Virus record (IMG/VR): IMGVR_UViG_3300005827_000049
Span: 1-32,131 of that record
Origin: a virus
Direction: 5' to 3' (one strand)
DNA: 32,131 nucleotides
The position numbers and the translations under genes are program-made. The notes under the pieces are model-generated. The model had not been told where the DNA came from and did no database searches. It saw only the letters and a program-made list of their open reading frames with translations. Below, in pieces: positions 17,885-22,779 of the stretch. Positions within the stretch are counted from its first letter, which is position 1, and each line of letters starts with the position of its first letter.

Positions 17885-17988
17885 ACCGCCCCTAGTGTGT
17901 GAAGGCTCTTCGATTGCCATGCTCTTTCGAGCCACTAGGGGACGGTATCTATAAACGCTGTGCGGATTGTCGAAGATTCTCACAGCTT
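17885..17988 (-). ncRNA. Structured 5' leader RNA / attenuator-like element of the replication operon
   Basis: Reading the minus strand from the predicted start near 17988: a hairpin GCUGUG/CACAGC (17981-17986 with 17957-17962) has an 18-nt loop. Then a 13-bp stem with one bulge, ACCG-U-CCCCUAGUG with CACUAGGGG-CGGU (17933-17946 with 17885-17897), encloses a GCUC-GAAA-GAGC tetraloop hairpin (17921-17932). Loop bases UCUUCGA (17970-17976) are complementary to UCGAAGA (17907-17913), which would make a pseudoknot. The large stem is followed by UUUCUUGUUUU, so it could also act as a terminator or attenuator. Seen in the sequence; regulation is inferred. Confidence 0.55.
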
Positions 17989-17994
17989 GCAATA

Positions 17995-18022
17995 AATATA
18001 CTTAATCCGTTGCCGTGGTCAA
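17995..18022 (-). promoter_or_regulatory. Predicted promoter for the replication operon
   Basis: Minus-strand TTGACC (18017-18022), 16-bp spacer and TATATT (17995-18000) resemble a sigma70 promoter. The -35 box overlaps the stop codon of the upstream membrane-protein gene. The start point would be near 17988, leaving about 132 nt of leader before the ATG at 17855. Confidence 0.6.
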
Positions 18023-18222
18023 GAGGAAAGTATGTTAAATCCTGTAATAAAATACATGATAACACACCAAACAAATACGATAAATGCGGTAGCAAATAAA
18101 CTAATAATCCACACTATCAATTGGTCAAATACAGGTATTTCCATTTTTCCGCAATATACGCAGTAAGGTGAAAACATATCTCCATAAGGAGAGTCCATAT
18201 ATAAACAGTTATGCTTTTTCAT
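18019..18222 (-). CDS. Small membrane protein with N-terminal zinc-ribbon-like motif
   Basis: A 67-residue protein. The N-terminal 27 residues include C6 and a CVYC pair (residues 21-24). Residues about 34-62 are hydrophobic (QLIVWIISLFATAFIVFV...) and form one or two membrane spans. ATG at 18222 follows GAGG. It is the last gene of the accessory module, and its stop lies in the next promoter. Function unknown. Confidence 0.72.
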   Translation of the reverse strand: MKKHNCLYMDSPYGDMFSPYCVYCGKMEIPVFDQLIVWIISLFATAFIVFVWCVIMYFITGFNILSS

Positions 18223-18228
18223 ATAACC

Positions 18229-18339
18229 TCAACAGCTTAAAAATAGAAACATTAAGGCAATAAGGATAAGCCACCACGGAGCCAAGGCGCAGAACGCTAG
18301 GAAGATCACGAGCACGATTAGCACCAGGATACAGCCCAT
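18229..18339 (-). CDS. Very hydrophobic 36-residue membrane peptide
   Basis: The peptide begins MGCILVLIVLVIFLAF and ends LILIALMFLFLSC, with APWW in the middle, so it is two short membrane segments or a hairpin. Its ATG at 18339 overlaps the upstream TAA (TAATG), and it stops 6 bases before the next start. It is too short for normal gene calling, but the coupling and the pure membrane character support it. It could be a holin-like or membrane-stress peptide; this is a guess. Confidence 0.6.
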   Translation of the reverse strand: MGCILVLIVLVIFLAFCALAPWWLILIALMFLFLSC

Positions 18340-18458
18340 TATTTGCACCTCATAATAAATGTGGTTCTACCAGTAAAAGAACAAAAAGATTTTATCTTAG
18401 TCTTATCTTCTTTTCTAAAAAATATGTGCCAGCATCTAGGGCAATAATACGCAATCAT
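18339..18458 (-). CDS. Cys-containing 39-residue protein
   Basis: The open frame starts further upstream, but ATG at 18458 makes an ATGA overlap with the gene before and gives MIAYYCPRCWHIFFRKEDK, with a CPRC knuckle and further Cys residues at the end (SFCSF, MRCK). This looks like a minimal zinc ribbon. It ends in TAATG with the membrane peptide. Function unknown. Confidence 0.65.
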   Translation of the reverse strand: MIAYYCPRCWHIFFRKEDKTKIKSFCSFTGRTTFIMRCK

Positions 18459-18583
18459 ATTGATTCCCCGTTTGCGTAAATTGCAGAAACACATTGGCCA
18501 TATGTTCCTGTGCATACGCAAGAGCTAAAAATATATGCGCTATATGTTCCATTTCCGTTCGACTCGATTCTAACGCTCTTCAT
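18455..18583 (-). CDS. Small 42-residue protein, function unknown
   Basis: The frame reads MKSVRIESNGNGTYSAYIFSS and ends SAIYANGESI. It has three Cys residues and looks beta-rich. The start overlaps the upstream stop as TAATG and the end overlaps the next start as ATGA, the junction style used throughout this module. There is no recognised family, and only coupling supports expression. Confidence 0.58.
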   Translation of the reverse strand: MKSVRIESNGNGTYSAYIFSSCVCTGTYGQCVSAIYANGESI

Positions 18584-18756
18584 TATTTCACCCTCGGCAT
18601 AGGTAGCGGGTCAATAGAGGTCGCCATGCCCTTGTAGTGTACTTGGCTCTGCTTTGCCCGTGGGCTGAGCCGTAGCCCCATGCGGAGAACTCCGCGCCAA
18701 GGGGAAGGCGCGCCCTTTAGTCCATGCCACTTCTTTTTGAGTTCTGATTCGGTCAT
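18583..18756 (-). CDS. Small basic protein, function unknown
   Basis: A 57-residue protein starting MTESELKKKWHGLKGAPSPW, with an Arg/Lys-rich middle (RGVLRMGLRLSPRAKQSQ). ATG at 18756 overlaps the upstream stop as ATGA, and its TAA overlaps the next ATG. The net charge is strongly positive, so nucleic-acid or membrane-surface binding is possible. No family recognised. Confidence 0.62.
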   Translation of the reverse strand: MTESELKKKWHGLKGAPSPWRGVLRMGLRLSPRAKQSQVHYKGMATSIDPLPMPRVK

Positions 18757-18962
18757 TGTTTTTCCTTTGTGTCGGGTACATCGGTTGTTAGGCTATATCG
18801 TTTTTCTTGTAGTTTTAAATACCGTTGCACTCGGCATAGACCAGACCTCATATATGTACCAAACTTTGGCTCCATACACTCTGTTCCACACCCAAAAAGT
18901 ATTCTAGACCCATTTGGATTTTCTCGTGGGTCATTGCAAAATGGACAATGAGTTATGTTCAT
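18753..18962 (-). CDS. Zinc-ribbon-like Cys-rich protein
   Basis: A 69-residue protein with CPFC at residues 6-9, FGCGTEC at 24-30 and a further Cys at 43, then a helix (RVQRYLKLQEKRY). The CPxC...CGT...C plan is like that of the 120-residue plus-strand protein at 24639-25001, so both may be members of one zinc-binding phage family (restriction-alleviation Lar-like proteins also start CPFC). ATG at 18962 has AAGGA upstream. A 72-base gap before it holds only a weak hairpin. Confidence 0.7.
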   Translation of the reverse strand: MNITHCPFCNDPRENPNGSRILFGCGTECMEPKFGTYMRSGLCRVQRYLKLQEKRYSLTTDVPDTKEKQ

Positions 18963-19034
18963 ATTATTCCTTATCAGCCTAACATACCGTTAGATCGCGT
19001 TAATTGTTGTCTAATCCGTAAACCTCAAATTATC

Positions 19035-19157
19035 CTATTTCCCCAGCTTGAGGTGGAATGTGATGTAGTTCCCAAGGCTCCGACCCTCTTTCTTGGCTCT
19101 AGCCTCAAGGGTGGTGCGCTGTGTGGGAGTGAGGCGGATTGTCAGTCGGTCGGTCAT
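19035..19157 (-). CDS. Ribbon-helix-helix (CopG/Arc-type) DNA-binding protein
   Basis: A 40-residue protein, MTDRLTIRLTPTQRTTLEAR then AKKEGRSLGNYITFHLKLGK. This is the full CopG/Arc plan: one beta strand with alternating basic and hydrophobic residues (RLTIRL), helix A (PTQRTTLEARAKKE), a turn GRS and helix B. Such proteins bind operators as dimers. ATG at 19157 makes ATGA with the upstream gene. It is one of only two clear regulators in the genome. The tandem 10-bp repeat at 19842-19861 and the palindromes at 23018-23033 are candidate targets. Confidence 0.75.
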   Translation of the reverse strand: MTDRLTIRLTPTQRTTLEARAKKEGRSLGNYITFHLKLGK

Positions 19158-19363
19158 GGAAATAACCTTTGCAAAGTTTTTTGTGTGTGTTTTGTTGATT
19201 TAATATTTCTTACAAATAAGTGTACTCCGTTTTTTGATCGATCAATAAAAATCTTTTCTTTTATGTAATCATAAATTTCAGAGTGCATTATCTCTTGAAT
19301 GTTATCATCCCATTCACAAAGAACATCAAATTTTATGTTGATAGACTTTCTTTTATGTTTCAT
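19154..19363 (-). CDS. Small protein, function unknown
   Basis: A 69-residue protein, MKHKRKSINIKFDVLCEWDD and onward, with a basic start, acidic centre and basic end. ATG at 19363 has AGGAG upstream and overlaps the previous gene by 11 bases. Its TGA overlaps the next ATG. It may be a partner of the ribbon-helix-helix protein that follows it, but it has no toxin or antitoxin motif I recognise. Confidence 0.65.
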   Translation of the reverse strand: MKHKRKSINIKFDVLCEWDDNIQEIMHSEIYDYIKEKIFIDRSKNGVHLFVRNIKSTKHTQKTLQRLFP

Positions 19364-19604
19364 TAGTACTCCTTAGTATTTCTTTTAAATCTTCTTCTGG
19401 TATTCTAAAGAATCCTTGTGTTATATGACCACCAACGCGAAACAAAACATTAGCATGATATAAATCTTGGCAATCTAAAACTCTTGTCACAAATGCTTTA
19501 GTTATTCTTAGATCTTGTTTATGATTAAACGCTTCACCAAGCATCTTAAAAAACAATGCAACTAGTTTATGGTCACGATTTGATAAATTCTCTTTAAAAA
19601 ACAT
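19353..19604 (-). CDS. Small protein, function unknown
   Basis: An 83-residue protein. The ATG at 19604 lies one base after the upstream TAA and is preferred to the longer frame that would overlap that gene by 50 bases. The start is MFFKENLSNRDHKLVALFFK, followed by helices and RVGGHITQGFFRIPEEDL. The hydrophobic and basic helices would suit a small DNA-binding protein, but no family is recognised. Confidence 0.65.
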   Translation of the reverse strand: MFFKENLSNRDHKLVALFFKMLGEAFNHKQDLRITKAFVTRVLDCQDLYHANVLFRVGGHITQGFFRIPEEDLKEILRSTNET

Positions 19605-19605
19605 G

Positions 19606-19794
19606 TTAAACAATCTCCCACTTCTTCCATATTTTTTCTCCGTTATTATCGCCAAGAACTAAGTAGCGAACATTTCCAACATCGGCAACCTGATACAATT
19701 CACCGTAAGCAGTTTCTGCACAACGGACAATAGCACTTTTAGAAACAATTTTATCACCTTCGATAACTTTGATTGTCTGTTTTTGCTTTTTCAT
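19606..19794 (-). CDS. Small beta-rich protein, first gene after an internal promoter
   Basis: A 62-residue protein. The ATG at 19794 has AAAGGA upstream; the longer frame would start inside the promoter region. The start is basic (MKKQKQTIKVIEGDKIVSKS), and the rest alternates beta strands with VADVGNVRYLVLGDNNGEK, like a small SH3- or KOW-type barrel. Function unknown. It is placed directly after a predicted promoter with a tandem repeat, so it may be expressed early. Confidence 0.68.
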   Translation of the reverse strand: MKKQKQTIKVIEGDKIVSKSAIVRCAETAYGELYQVADVGNVRYLVLGDNNGEKIWKKWEIV

Positions 19795-19818
19795 TGTGTG
19801 TCCTTTTGTTCGTTGCTT

Positions 19819-19862
19819 GTTATACAGAATATACAACCATTTGCAAGACAATGCAAGACAAT
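19819..19862 (-). promoter_or_regulatory. Predicted internal promoter with tandem 10-bp operator-like repeat
   Basis: Two overlapping sigma70-like readings exist on the minus strand: TTGCAT (19851-19856), 17 bp, TATATT (19828-19833), or TTGCAA (19841-19846), 16 bp, TATAAC (19819-19824). The plus-strand sequence TGCAAGACAA occurs twice in tandem (19842-19851 and 19852-19861), one helical turn apart, across the -35 region. This layout suits cooperative binding of a regulator. Bases 19863-19894 hold nothing else I can see. Confidence 0.5.
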
Positions 19863-19894
19863 TCGTAACCTTTTTTACAATCGCTTAAATCTGC

Positions 19895-20227
19895 TCAATT
19901 TCGCCATTCGTCTATTATCTTAATCGCATCATCTAGGCTTTTGCAAACAACCATGCCAAGTTTTAGCCATGCCTCTTGCTCTGTGGTTAGCTTTCCTTTA
20001 GGAGCCTTTAACTCCATTATAAGGCACTTCCCATCACCTTTAAATATCAATAGGTCTGGAACCCCTTTAAAAGCCCTAGAAGCCTGCATTGCGATATGGA
20101 TAGGTACTCTACTAGACTTAGTCCAGATATATCTCTGTAGCGATCCTGGAATGTGTACAAATTTCAATCCAACTAATCTTAGATAAGCCTCAACCTGTTT
20201 TTGTAGATCAGCCTCAATGTGTTTCAA
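19895..20227 (-). CDS. VRR-NUC-like PD-(D/E)XK nuclease
   Basis: A 110-residue nuclease. The core reads GVPDLLIF (D58), then MELKAPKG (E72, K74) and Q84 in TTEQEAWL, the classic order of the VRR-NUC type PD-(D/E)XK fold, which can act on branched DNA. An upstream in-frame ATG at 20317 exists, but TTG at 20227 makes a TTGA overlap with the membrane-peptide stop and gives the expected N-terminus, KHIEADLQKQVEAYLRLVG. It probably helps resolve recombination or replication intermediates alongside SSB and the RecT-like protein. Confidence 0.82.
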   Translation of the reverse strand: MKHIEADLQKQVEAYLRLVGLKFVHIPGSLQRYIWTKSSRVPIHIAMQASRAFKGVPDLLIFKGDGKCLIMELKAPKGKLTTEQEAWLKLGMVVCKSLDDAIKIIDEWRN

Positions 20228-20364
20228 TAGGTCACCGATGCTGTTAAGATTGAAGCCGATACCCAGTAGATAACTTTTCTTGTGTCGTGGTCTAGTCCGT
20301 AGATGATAGCGGAACATAGGTCTAAGGCGATCAGTATAGTCGGGAATATTTGCTCTTTTGTCAT
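20224..20364 (-). CDS. Small membrane protein
   Basis: A 46-residue protein starting MTKEQIFPTILIALDLCSAI, with a second hydrophobic helix VIYWVSASILTASVT, so two membrane segments joined by GLDHDTRK. I remember this plan (short start, first span, Asp/Arg loop, IYW second span) from small phage proteins. The ATG overlaps the mini-ORF stop (ATGA), and its own TGA overlaps the nuclease TTG. It lies in the region where a longer nuclease frame would otherwise be called. Confidence 0.68.
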   Translation of the reverse strand: MTKEQIFPTILIALDLCSAIIYGLDHDTRKVIYWVSASILTASVTY

Positions 20365-20414
20365 TTCAATTCCTTCGATGCGGGGTGGCCTGGTATTGTG
20401 CATTGGTAGATCAT
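20361..20414 (-). CDS. Seventeen-residue mini-ORF, possible remnant of a RusA-like gene
   Basis: The frame MIYQCTIPGHPASKELK has ATGA junctions at both ends, with the methyltransferase stop and with the membrane-protein start. The phrase TIPGxPxSK resembles the first strand of RusA-type Holliday junction resolvases, so it may be what is left after a deletion, or just a coupling peptide that carries ribosomes on. Too short for certainty. Confidence 0.3.
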   Translation of the reverse strand: MIYQCTIPGHPASKELK

Positions 20415-21157
20415 GCTACTCCTTCTGATAAGATTCTAAATGCAAGTGAAGCCACTCCAGGTACTTGTCCATTTCCAACGGCTTTAAATCTGTCCACATC
20501 AAAGGCCATAACATTGCGATTTCGTTGAACATAGGAGTCAACCATCCCTCGAACCCCATCCAAGCCAATTGTTCTGGCAATGTTCCTGGCATAGACCTTG
20601 TGAGCATTCTTCGTTTCCAACACGGAGAGCTTATATTGCTCCTTTTGAATTCTGTTGCCGTTGGAGTTAAAAGCGAAAATCCAAATTCGTTCTCTTTCGT
20701 GGAATGCTCCGATTGTTTTAGCTCCCAACACTCCCCATTTTGCATCATACCCCATCTCGGCCAAGTCTCCGAGAACTCGTCCAAGCCCTCTAGAAGTGAG
20801 CATTGGGCTGTTTTCCATGAATGCGTATTTAGGTCGTACTTCGCCAATGATTCTGGCCATGTGTTTCCACATTCCAGATTTTTCTCCTTCAATTCCCGCC
20901 CCATTACCTGCTGAACTAATATCTTGGCATGGGAATCCACCTGTAACAATATCGACCCGTCCTCTCCATTGTTTTCCGTCAAAGGTTTGCACATCGTCCC
21001 AGATTGGGAACTTTGGCAAGATTCCATCTCTTTGTCTTGCAAGCAATACTCTCCTAGGATAGTCTGCCCATTCGACTGCGCAAACTGTTTTCCATCCCAA
21101 TAAATGTGATCCGAGGATTCCTCCCCCTGCTCCTGCAAATAGTGCCAACTCATTCAT
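20411..21157 (-). CDS. DNA (cytosine-C5) methyltransferase
   Basis: A 248-residue enzyme that would methylate cytosine in phage DNA, probably against host restriction. Motif I is LALFAGAGGG (residues 4-13). Motif IV is GGFPCQDIS with catalytic C77. Motif VI is ENSP (E115, N116). Motif VIII is HERER (153-157). Motif X is AVGNGQVPG (226-234). The target-recognition part (about 165-215) is short, so the enzyme is compact. ATG at 21157 has GAAGGG five bases upstream and overlaps the preceding gene by 8 bases. A second open frame covers almost the whole gene in +1; see the next entry. Confidence 0.92.
   Translation of the reverse strand: MNELALFAGAGGGILGSHLLGWKTVCAVEWADYPRRVLLARQRDGILPKFPIWDDVQTFDGKQWRGRVDIVTGGFPCQDISSAGNGAGIEGEKSGMWKHMARIIGEVRPKYAFMENSPMLTSRGLGRVLGDLAEMGYDAKWGVLGAKTIGAFHERERIWIFAFNSNGNRIQKEQYKLSVLETKNAHKVYARNIARTIGLDGVRGMVDSYVQRNRNVMAFDVDRFKAVGNGQVPGVASLAFRILSEGVA
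20416..21153 (-). CDS. Candidate overprinted protein nested in the methyltransferase gene (+1 frame)
   Basis: A 245-codon frame on the same strand, starting 4 nt after the methyltransferase ATG and ending 5 nt before its stop. Its ATG makes an ATGA overlap with the upstream gene, the usual junction here, and the same GAAGGG lies 9 nt away. The product has KYDLNTHSWKTAQCSLL (106-122), TWPRWGMMQNGECWE (130-144), LLTPTA (161-166) and WPLMWTDLKPLEMDK (216-230). I remember these phrases from phage proteins annotated as stand-alone hypotheticals or methyltransferase partners. Translation is not proven. It could be a by-product of conserved methyltransferase motifs. Confidence 0.5.
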   Translation of the reverse strand: MSWHYLQEQGEESSDHIYWDGKQFAQSNGQTILGEYCLQDKEMESCQSSQSGTMCKPLTENNGEDGSILLQVDSHAKILVQQVMGRELKEKNLECGNTWPESLAKYDLNTHSWKTAQCSLLEGLDEFSETWPRWGMMQNGECWELKQSEHSTKENEFGFSLLTPTATEFKRSNISSPCWKRRMLTRSMPGTLPEQLAWMGFEGWLTPMFNEIAMLWPLMWTDLKPLEMDKYLEWLHLHLESYQKE

Positions 21158-21329
21158 TCCATCCCTTCCGTTGAGGTGTCAAGTCCAGTATGCTAATCTC
21201 GTACATCTTGCGATAGTCCCACTTCTTTTCCAGCTCTTGCTTTGCTAGGTCGGGGTGCTTGTGCTCCGCGCTCACTTCGATGAAGCCTGTGTCGGTGTAA
21301 ACTTTGGCGGTGACTAGGTAGCGGTTCAA
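21150..21329 (-). CDS. Small protein with TTG start, upstream of the methyltransferase
   Basis: A 59-residue protein, starting at a TTG whose last bases form TTGA with the upstream stop. The sequence is NRYLVTAKVYTDTGFIEVSA, then a helix (HPDLAKQELEKKWDYRKM) and a strand, a compact alpha/beta plan. It ends TPQRKGWNE. Its TGA overlaps the ATG of the +1 frame and lies inside the first codons of the methyltransferase. An alternative frame with an ATG at 21381 is Arg/Ser-rich and looks non-coding. Function unknown. Confidence 0.62.
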   Translation of the reverse strand: MNRYLVTAKVYTDTGFIEVSAEHKHPDLAKQELEKKWDYRKMYEISILDLTPQRKGWNE

Positions 21330-21496
21330 TGTATCCTCGCTTTATACTTCGTTTCAATTTCGCGCCCCGCCTGTTCCGCAAGCCTAGCCCTCTCCTTCGC
21401 TTCCCGCTTCCGCTTGTTACAGCGTTGTCGGTCGGCCTCTAGTCTGGCATTGCGCTTGCAGATAGGGCATTCGTCGCGGTTATGTGGGCATAGCAT
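21326..21496 (-). CDS. Small Cys- and Arg-rich protein
   Basis: A 56-residue protein. MLCPHNRDECPICKRNARLE carries C3, a CPIC pair (10-13) and C26 nearby, followed by a long charged helix (REAKERARLAEQAGREIET). It could be a zinc-knuckle nucleic-acid-binding protein. The ATG overlaps the SSB stop as TGATG, and the end forms TTGA with the next gene. Function unknown. Confidence 0.65.
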   Translation of the reverse strand: MLCPHNRDECPICKRNARLEADRQRCNKRKREAKERARLAEQAGREIETKYKARIH

Positions 21497-21873
21497 CACC
21501 AAGGCATATCATCTTGTGGCTGTGGCTGATACGCATTGGCCTTGCTTTCGTTGTGCTGTGCTCTTGCGCTTGCATGGTCGCTCGCATCGCTTCCAACAAC
21601 ATCAAAGGTATCGCAAGAGATAAGCACTTTTTCTTTACCTTCGCCCCACACTTCCGCGCCTAGCTTGCCACGCACGATGATATCCTGGCCTTTGATCGGG
21701 AATGTATCGCCCCACTTTTTAACGCTGATTATAGCGTTTTTCCAAGTGCCGTCCTGCTGTTTAACGCCTACTCCCATAAGCCATTCGTGTACTTGCTTGC
21801 CAGAGGTGAAGGACTTGGTTTTCACTTCGCCAAGTACTCTACCCTCAAAGGTTAGTTGATTTTGCTTTGCCAT
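21496..21873 (-). CDS. ssb: Single-stranded DNA-binding protein
   Basis: A 125-residue SSB-like protein with an OB-fold pattern: LTFEGRVLGEVKTKSF, then EWLMGVGVKQQDG, then VRGKLGAEVWGEGKEK, then a Gln/Ala/Ser-rich linker and an acidic tip, DDMPW, equivalent to the DDDIPF tip that recruits partner proteins. It protects single-stranded DNA in replication and recombination and probably works with the RecT-like protein and the nuclease. The ATG overlaps the preceding micro-ORF as TAATG. Confidence 0.85.
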   Translation of the reverse strand: MAKQNQLTFEGRVLGEVKTKSFTSGKQVHEWLMGVGVKQQDGTWKNAIISVKKWGDTFPIKGQDIIVRGKLGAEVWGEGKEKVLISCDTFDVVGSDASDHASARAQHNESKANAYQPQPQDDMPW

Positions 21874-21956
21874 TATTTTCCCACCATGATTAAAATGTGA
21901 ATTGCCGTGTAGCCAAGTGCCAGACCGATACCTAGTGCGCTAATCTTGCTTATCAT
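21873..21956 (-). CDS. 27-residue membrane micro-ORF before SSB
   Basis: The frame MISKISALGIGLALGYTAIH with ILIMVGK is one hydrophobic helix. It has GGAGG and GAGG just upstream, overlaps the previous gene by 17 bases and joins the SSB start as TAATG. Coupled tiny membrane peptides are common in this module, so it is probably translated. Its role is unknown; it could merely deliver ribosomes to ssb. Confidence 0.5.
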   Translation of the reverse strand: MISKISALGIGLALGYTAIHILIMVGK

Positions 21957-22095
21957 CCTCAACCTCCATTTGCTCTATTTCACAGTTTGAAAAGCCGTAC
22001 CACTCTAGCAACTCCCTTGCACGCTCTTCGGTCTTGTGGCGACTGATTAGGCGTTTCGATCCGTCATCAAAATACATGAAAATGCAGTATGTCAT
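21940..22095 (-). CDS. Small protein, function unknown
   Basis: A 51-residue protein, MTYCIFMYFDDGSKRLISRH and onward. The start at 22095 makes ATGA with the gene before and is preferred over a longer frame inside it. Strand-turn-strand, then a helix (TEERARELLEWYGFSNCEIE) and an acidic tail (VEDDKQD). No known family. Confidence 0.65.
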   Translation of the reverse strand: MTYCIFMYFDDGSKRLISRHKTEERARELLEWYGFSNCEIEQMEVEDDKQD

Positions 22096-22412
22096 TTGAC
22101 CTCCTCCGTAATTCCATTGGCATAGTGGATATAGCAAATAGGTGATTTCCATTTGATGCTATAATATTGATGTGGTGGTTTACCATATATCAAAGGCGTT
22201 TCAGTTCCGTCTCTTTTATCTACTGGACACCAACGATCACCGCAACACTCACAATCAGACCCAGAGTTGCATCCATCAAAGTATATCCCTAAAGATTCGG
22301 CCTTTTCATTTGCAGATTCAGGTGTTTCCGCTTCAATGATTGTATAGCAAGTCAATTTATCATTACAAACAAATGATCCACCGCTGTTGTTTTGATTAAA
22401 TAGATAAAACAT
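22092..22412 (-). CDS. Conserved phage protein with N-x-N-S-G-G-S-F start and CCGDRW motif
   Basis: A 106-residue protein. The N-terminus FNQNNSGGSFVCNDK, then YTIIEAETPESANEKAESLG and CECCGDRW, is a pattern I recognise from a widespread phage family of unknown function. The Cys cluster (C48, C54, C56, C57, C62) suggests metal binding. The start overlaps the HTH gene as TAATG. It is not a known enzyme, and its role in infection is unknown. Confidence 0.75.
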   Translation of the reverse strand: MFYLFNQNNSGGSFVCNDKLTCYTIIEAETPESANEKAESLGIYFDGCNSGSDCECCGDRWCPVDKRDGTETPLIYGKPPHQYYSIKWKSPICYIHYANGITEEVK

Positions 22413-22582
22413 TATTTCACCCCCTTATATGTCTCTCGCCTTGCAATCCGTGAAATGCAAGCCATACTAGCCCCGAAGATCTTTGCGACCTCTGATAGCT
22501 TCGCACCGCCCTTGACGGCCTTGCGGATAGCGCGCACCTCTTGCTCACTAAAAAGCGCGAAATTTGCTTTGTTGCTGATCAT
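22412..22582 (-). CDS. Small helix-turn-helix protein
   Basis: A 56-residue protein. FSEQEVRAIRKAVKGGAKLS, then EVAKIFGASMACISRIARRE, forms a helix-turn-helix like resolvase-type or HTH_38 domains: helix 2 (KLSEVAKIFG), turn (AS), recognition helix (MACISRIARRETY). ATG at 22582 overlaps the upstream stop (ATGA), and the TAA overlaps the next ATG. With the ribbon-helix-helix protein it is a candidate regulator of the divergent promoters at 23.0 kb. It is missed by common length cut-offs. Confidence 0.72.
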   Translation of the reverse strand: MISNKANFALFSEQEVRAIRKAVKGGAKLSEVAKIFGASMACISRIARRETYKGVK

Positions 22583-22779
22583 TCCTCTACCTCTGTGTTT
22601 AGTTCAATCCCGCAGTCCTGACACACGCTGTCGGATCCGTTGTAGCCTTCGCTGTTGTAGTACACGCCATAGCAATGCTTACAGCAGAACGCCTCTGATC
22701 CGTGGCAAGGCTTCCAGATTCCATTTTGCATGGCGCATGGGCCAGTTACTCCGTCCGATTTTGATAGTCTAGTTATCAT
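22579..22779 (-). CDS. Cys-rich zinc-ribbon-like small protein
   Basis: A 66-residue protein with CCKHC (32-36) and CQDC (53-56), two knuckles of a zinc ribbon, plus C15 and C25. The ATG directly follows the upstream TAA. Such proteins are common in phage early regions, and functions range from DNA binding to host takeover. Nothing more can be said from the sequence. Confidence 0.68.
   Translation of the reverse strand: MITRLSKSDGVTGPCAMQNGIWKPCHGSEAFCCKHCYGVYYNSEGYNGSDSVCQDCGIELNTEVEE

Noticed and set aside
20465-21062. Two plus-strand frames (149 and 135 codons) antisense to the methyltransferase
   Set aside because: They lack ribosome sites and family features, and would be transcribed against the operon. 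The long open frames probably reflect codon constraint of the overlapping pair.
21193-21381. 62-codon minus-strand frame with ATG upstream of the methyltransferase
   Set aside because: Its product is Arg/Ser/His/Pro-rich and low in hydrophobic residues. It overlaps two better frames that are joined by a TTGA overlap, which explain the region.
22455-22772. 105-codon plus-strand frame over the HTH and Cys-rich genes
   Set aside because: No ribosome site. The minus-strand genes are coupled at both ends and have recognisable motifs.
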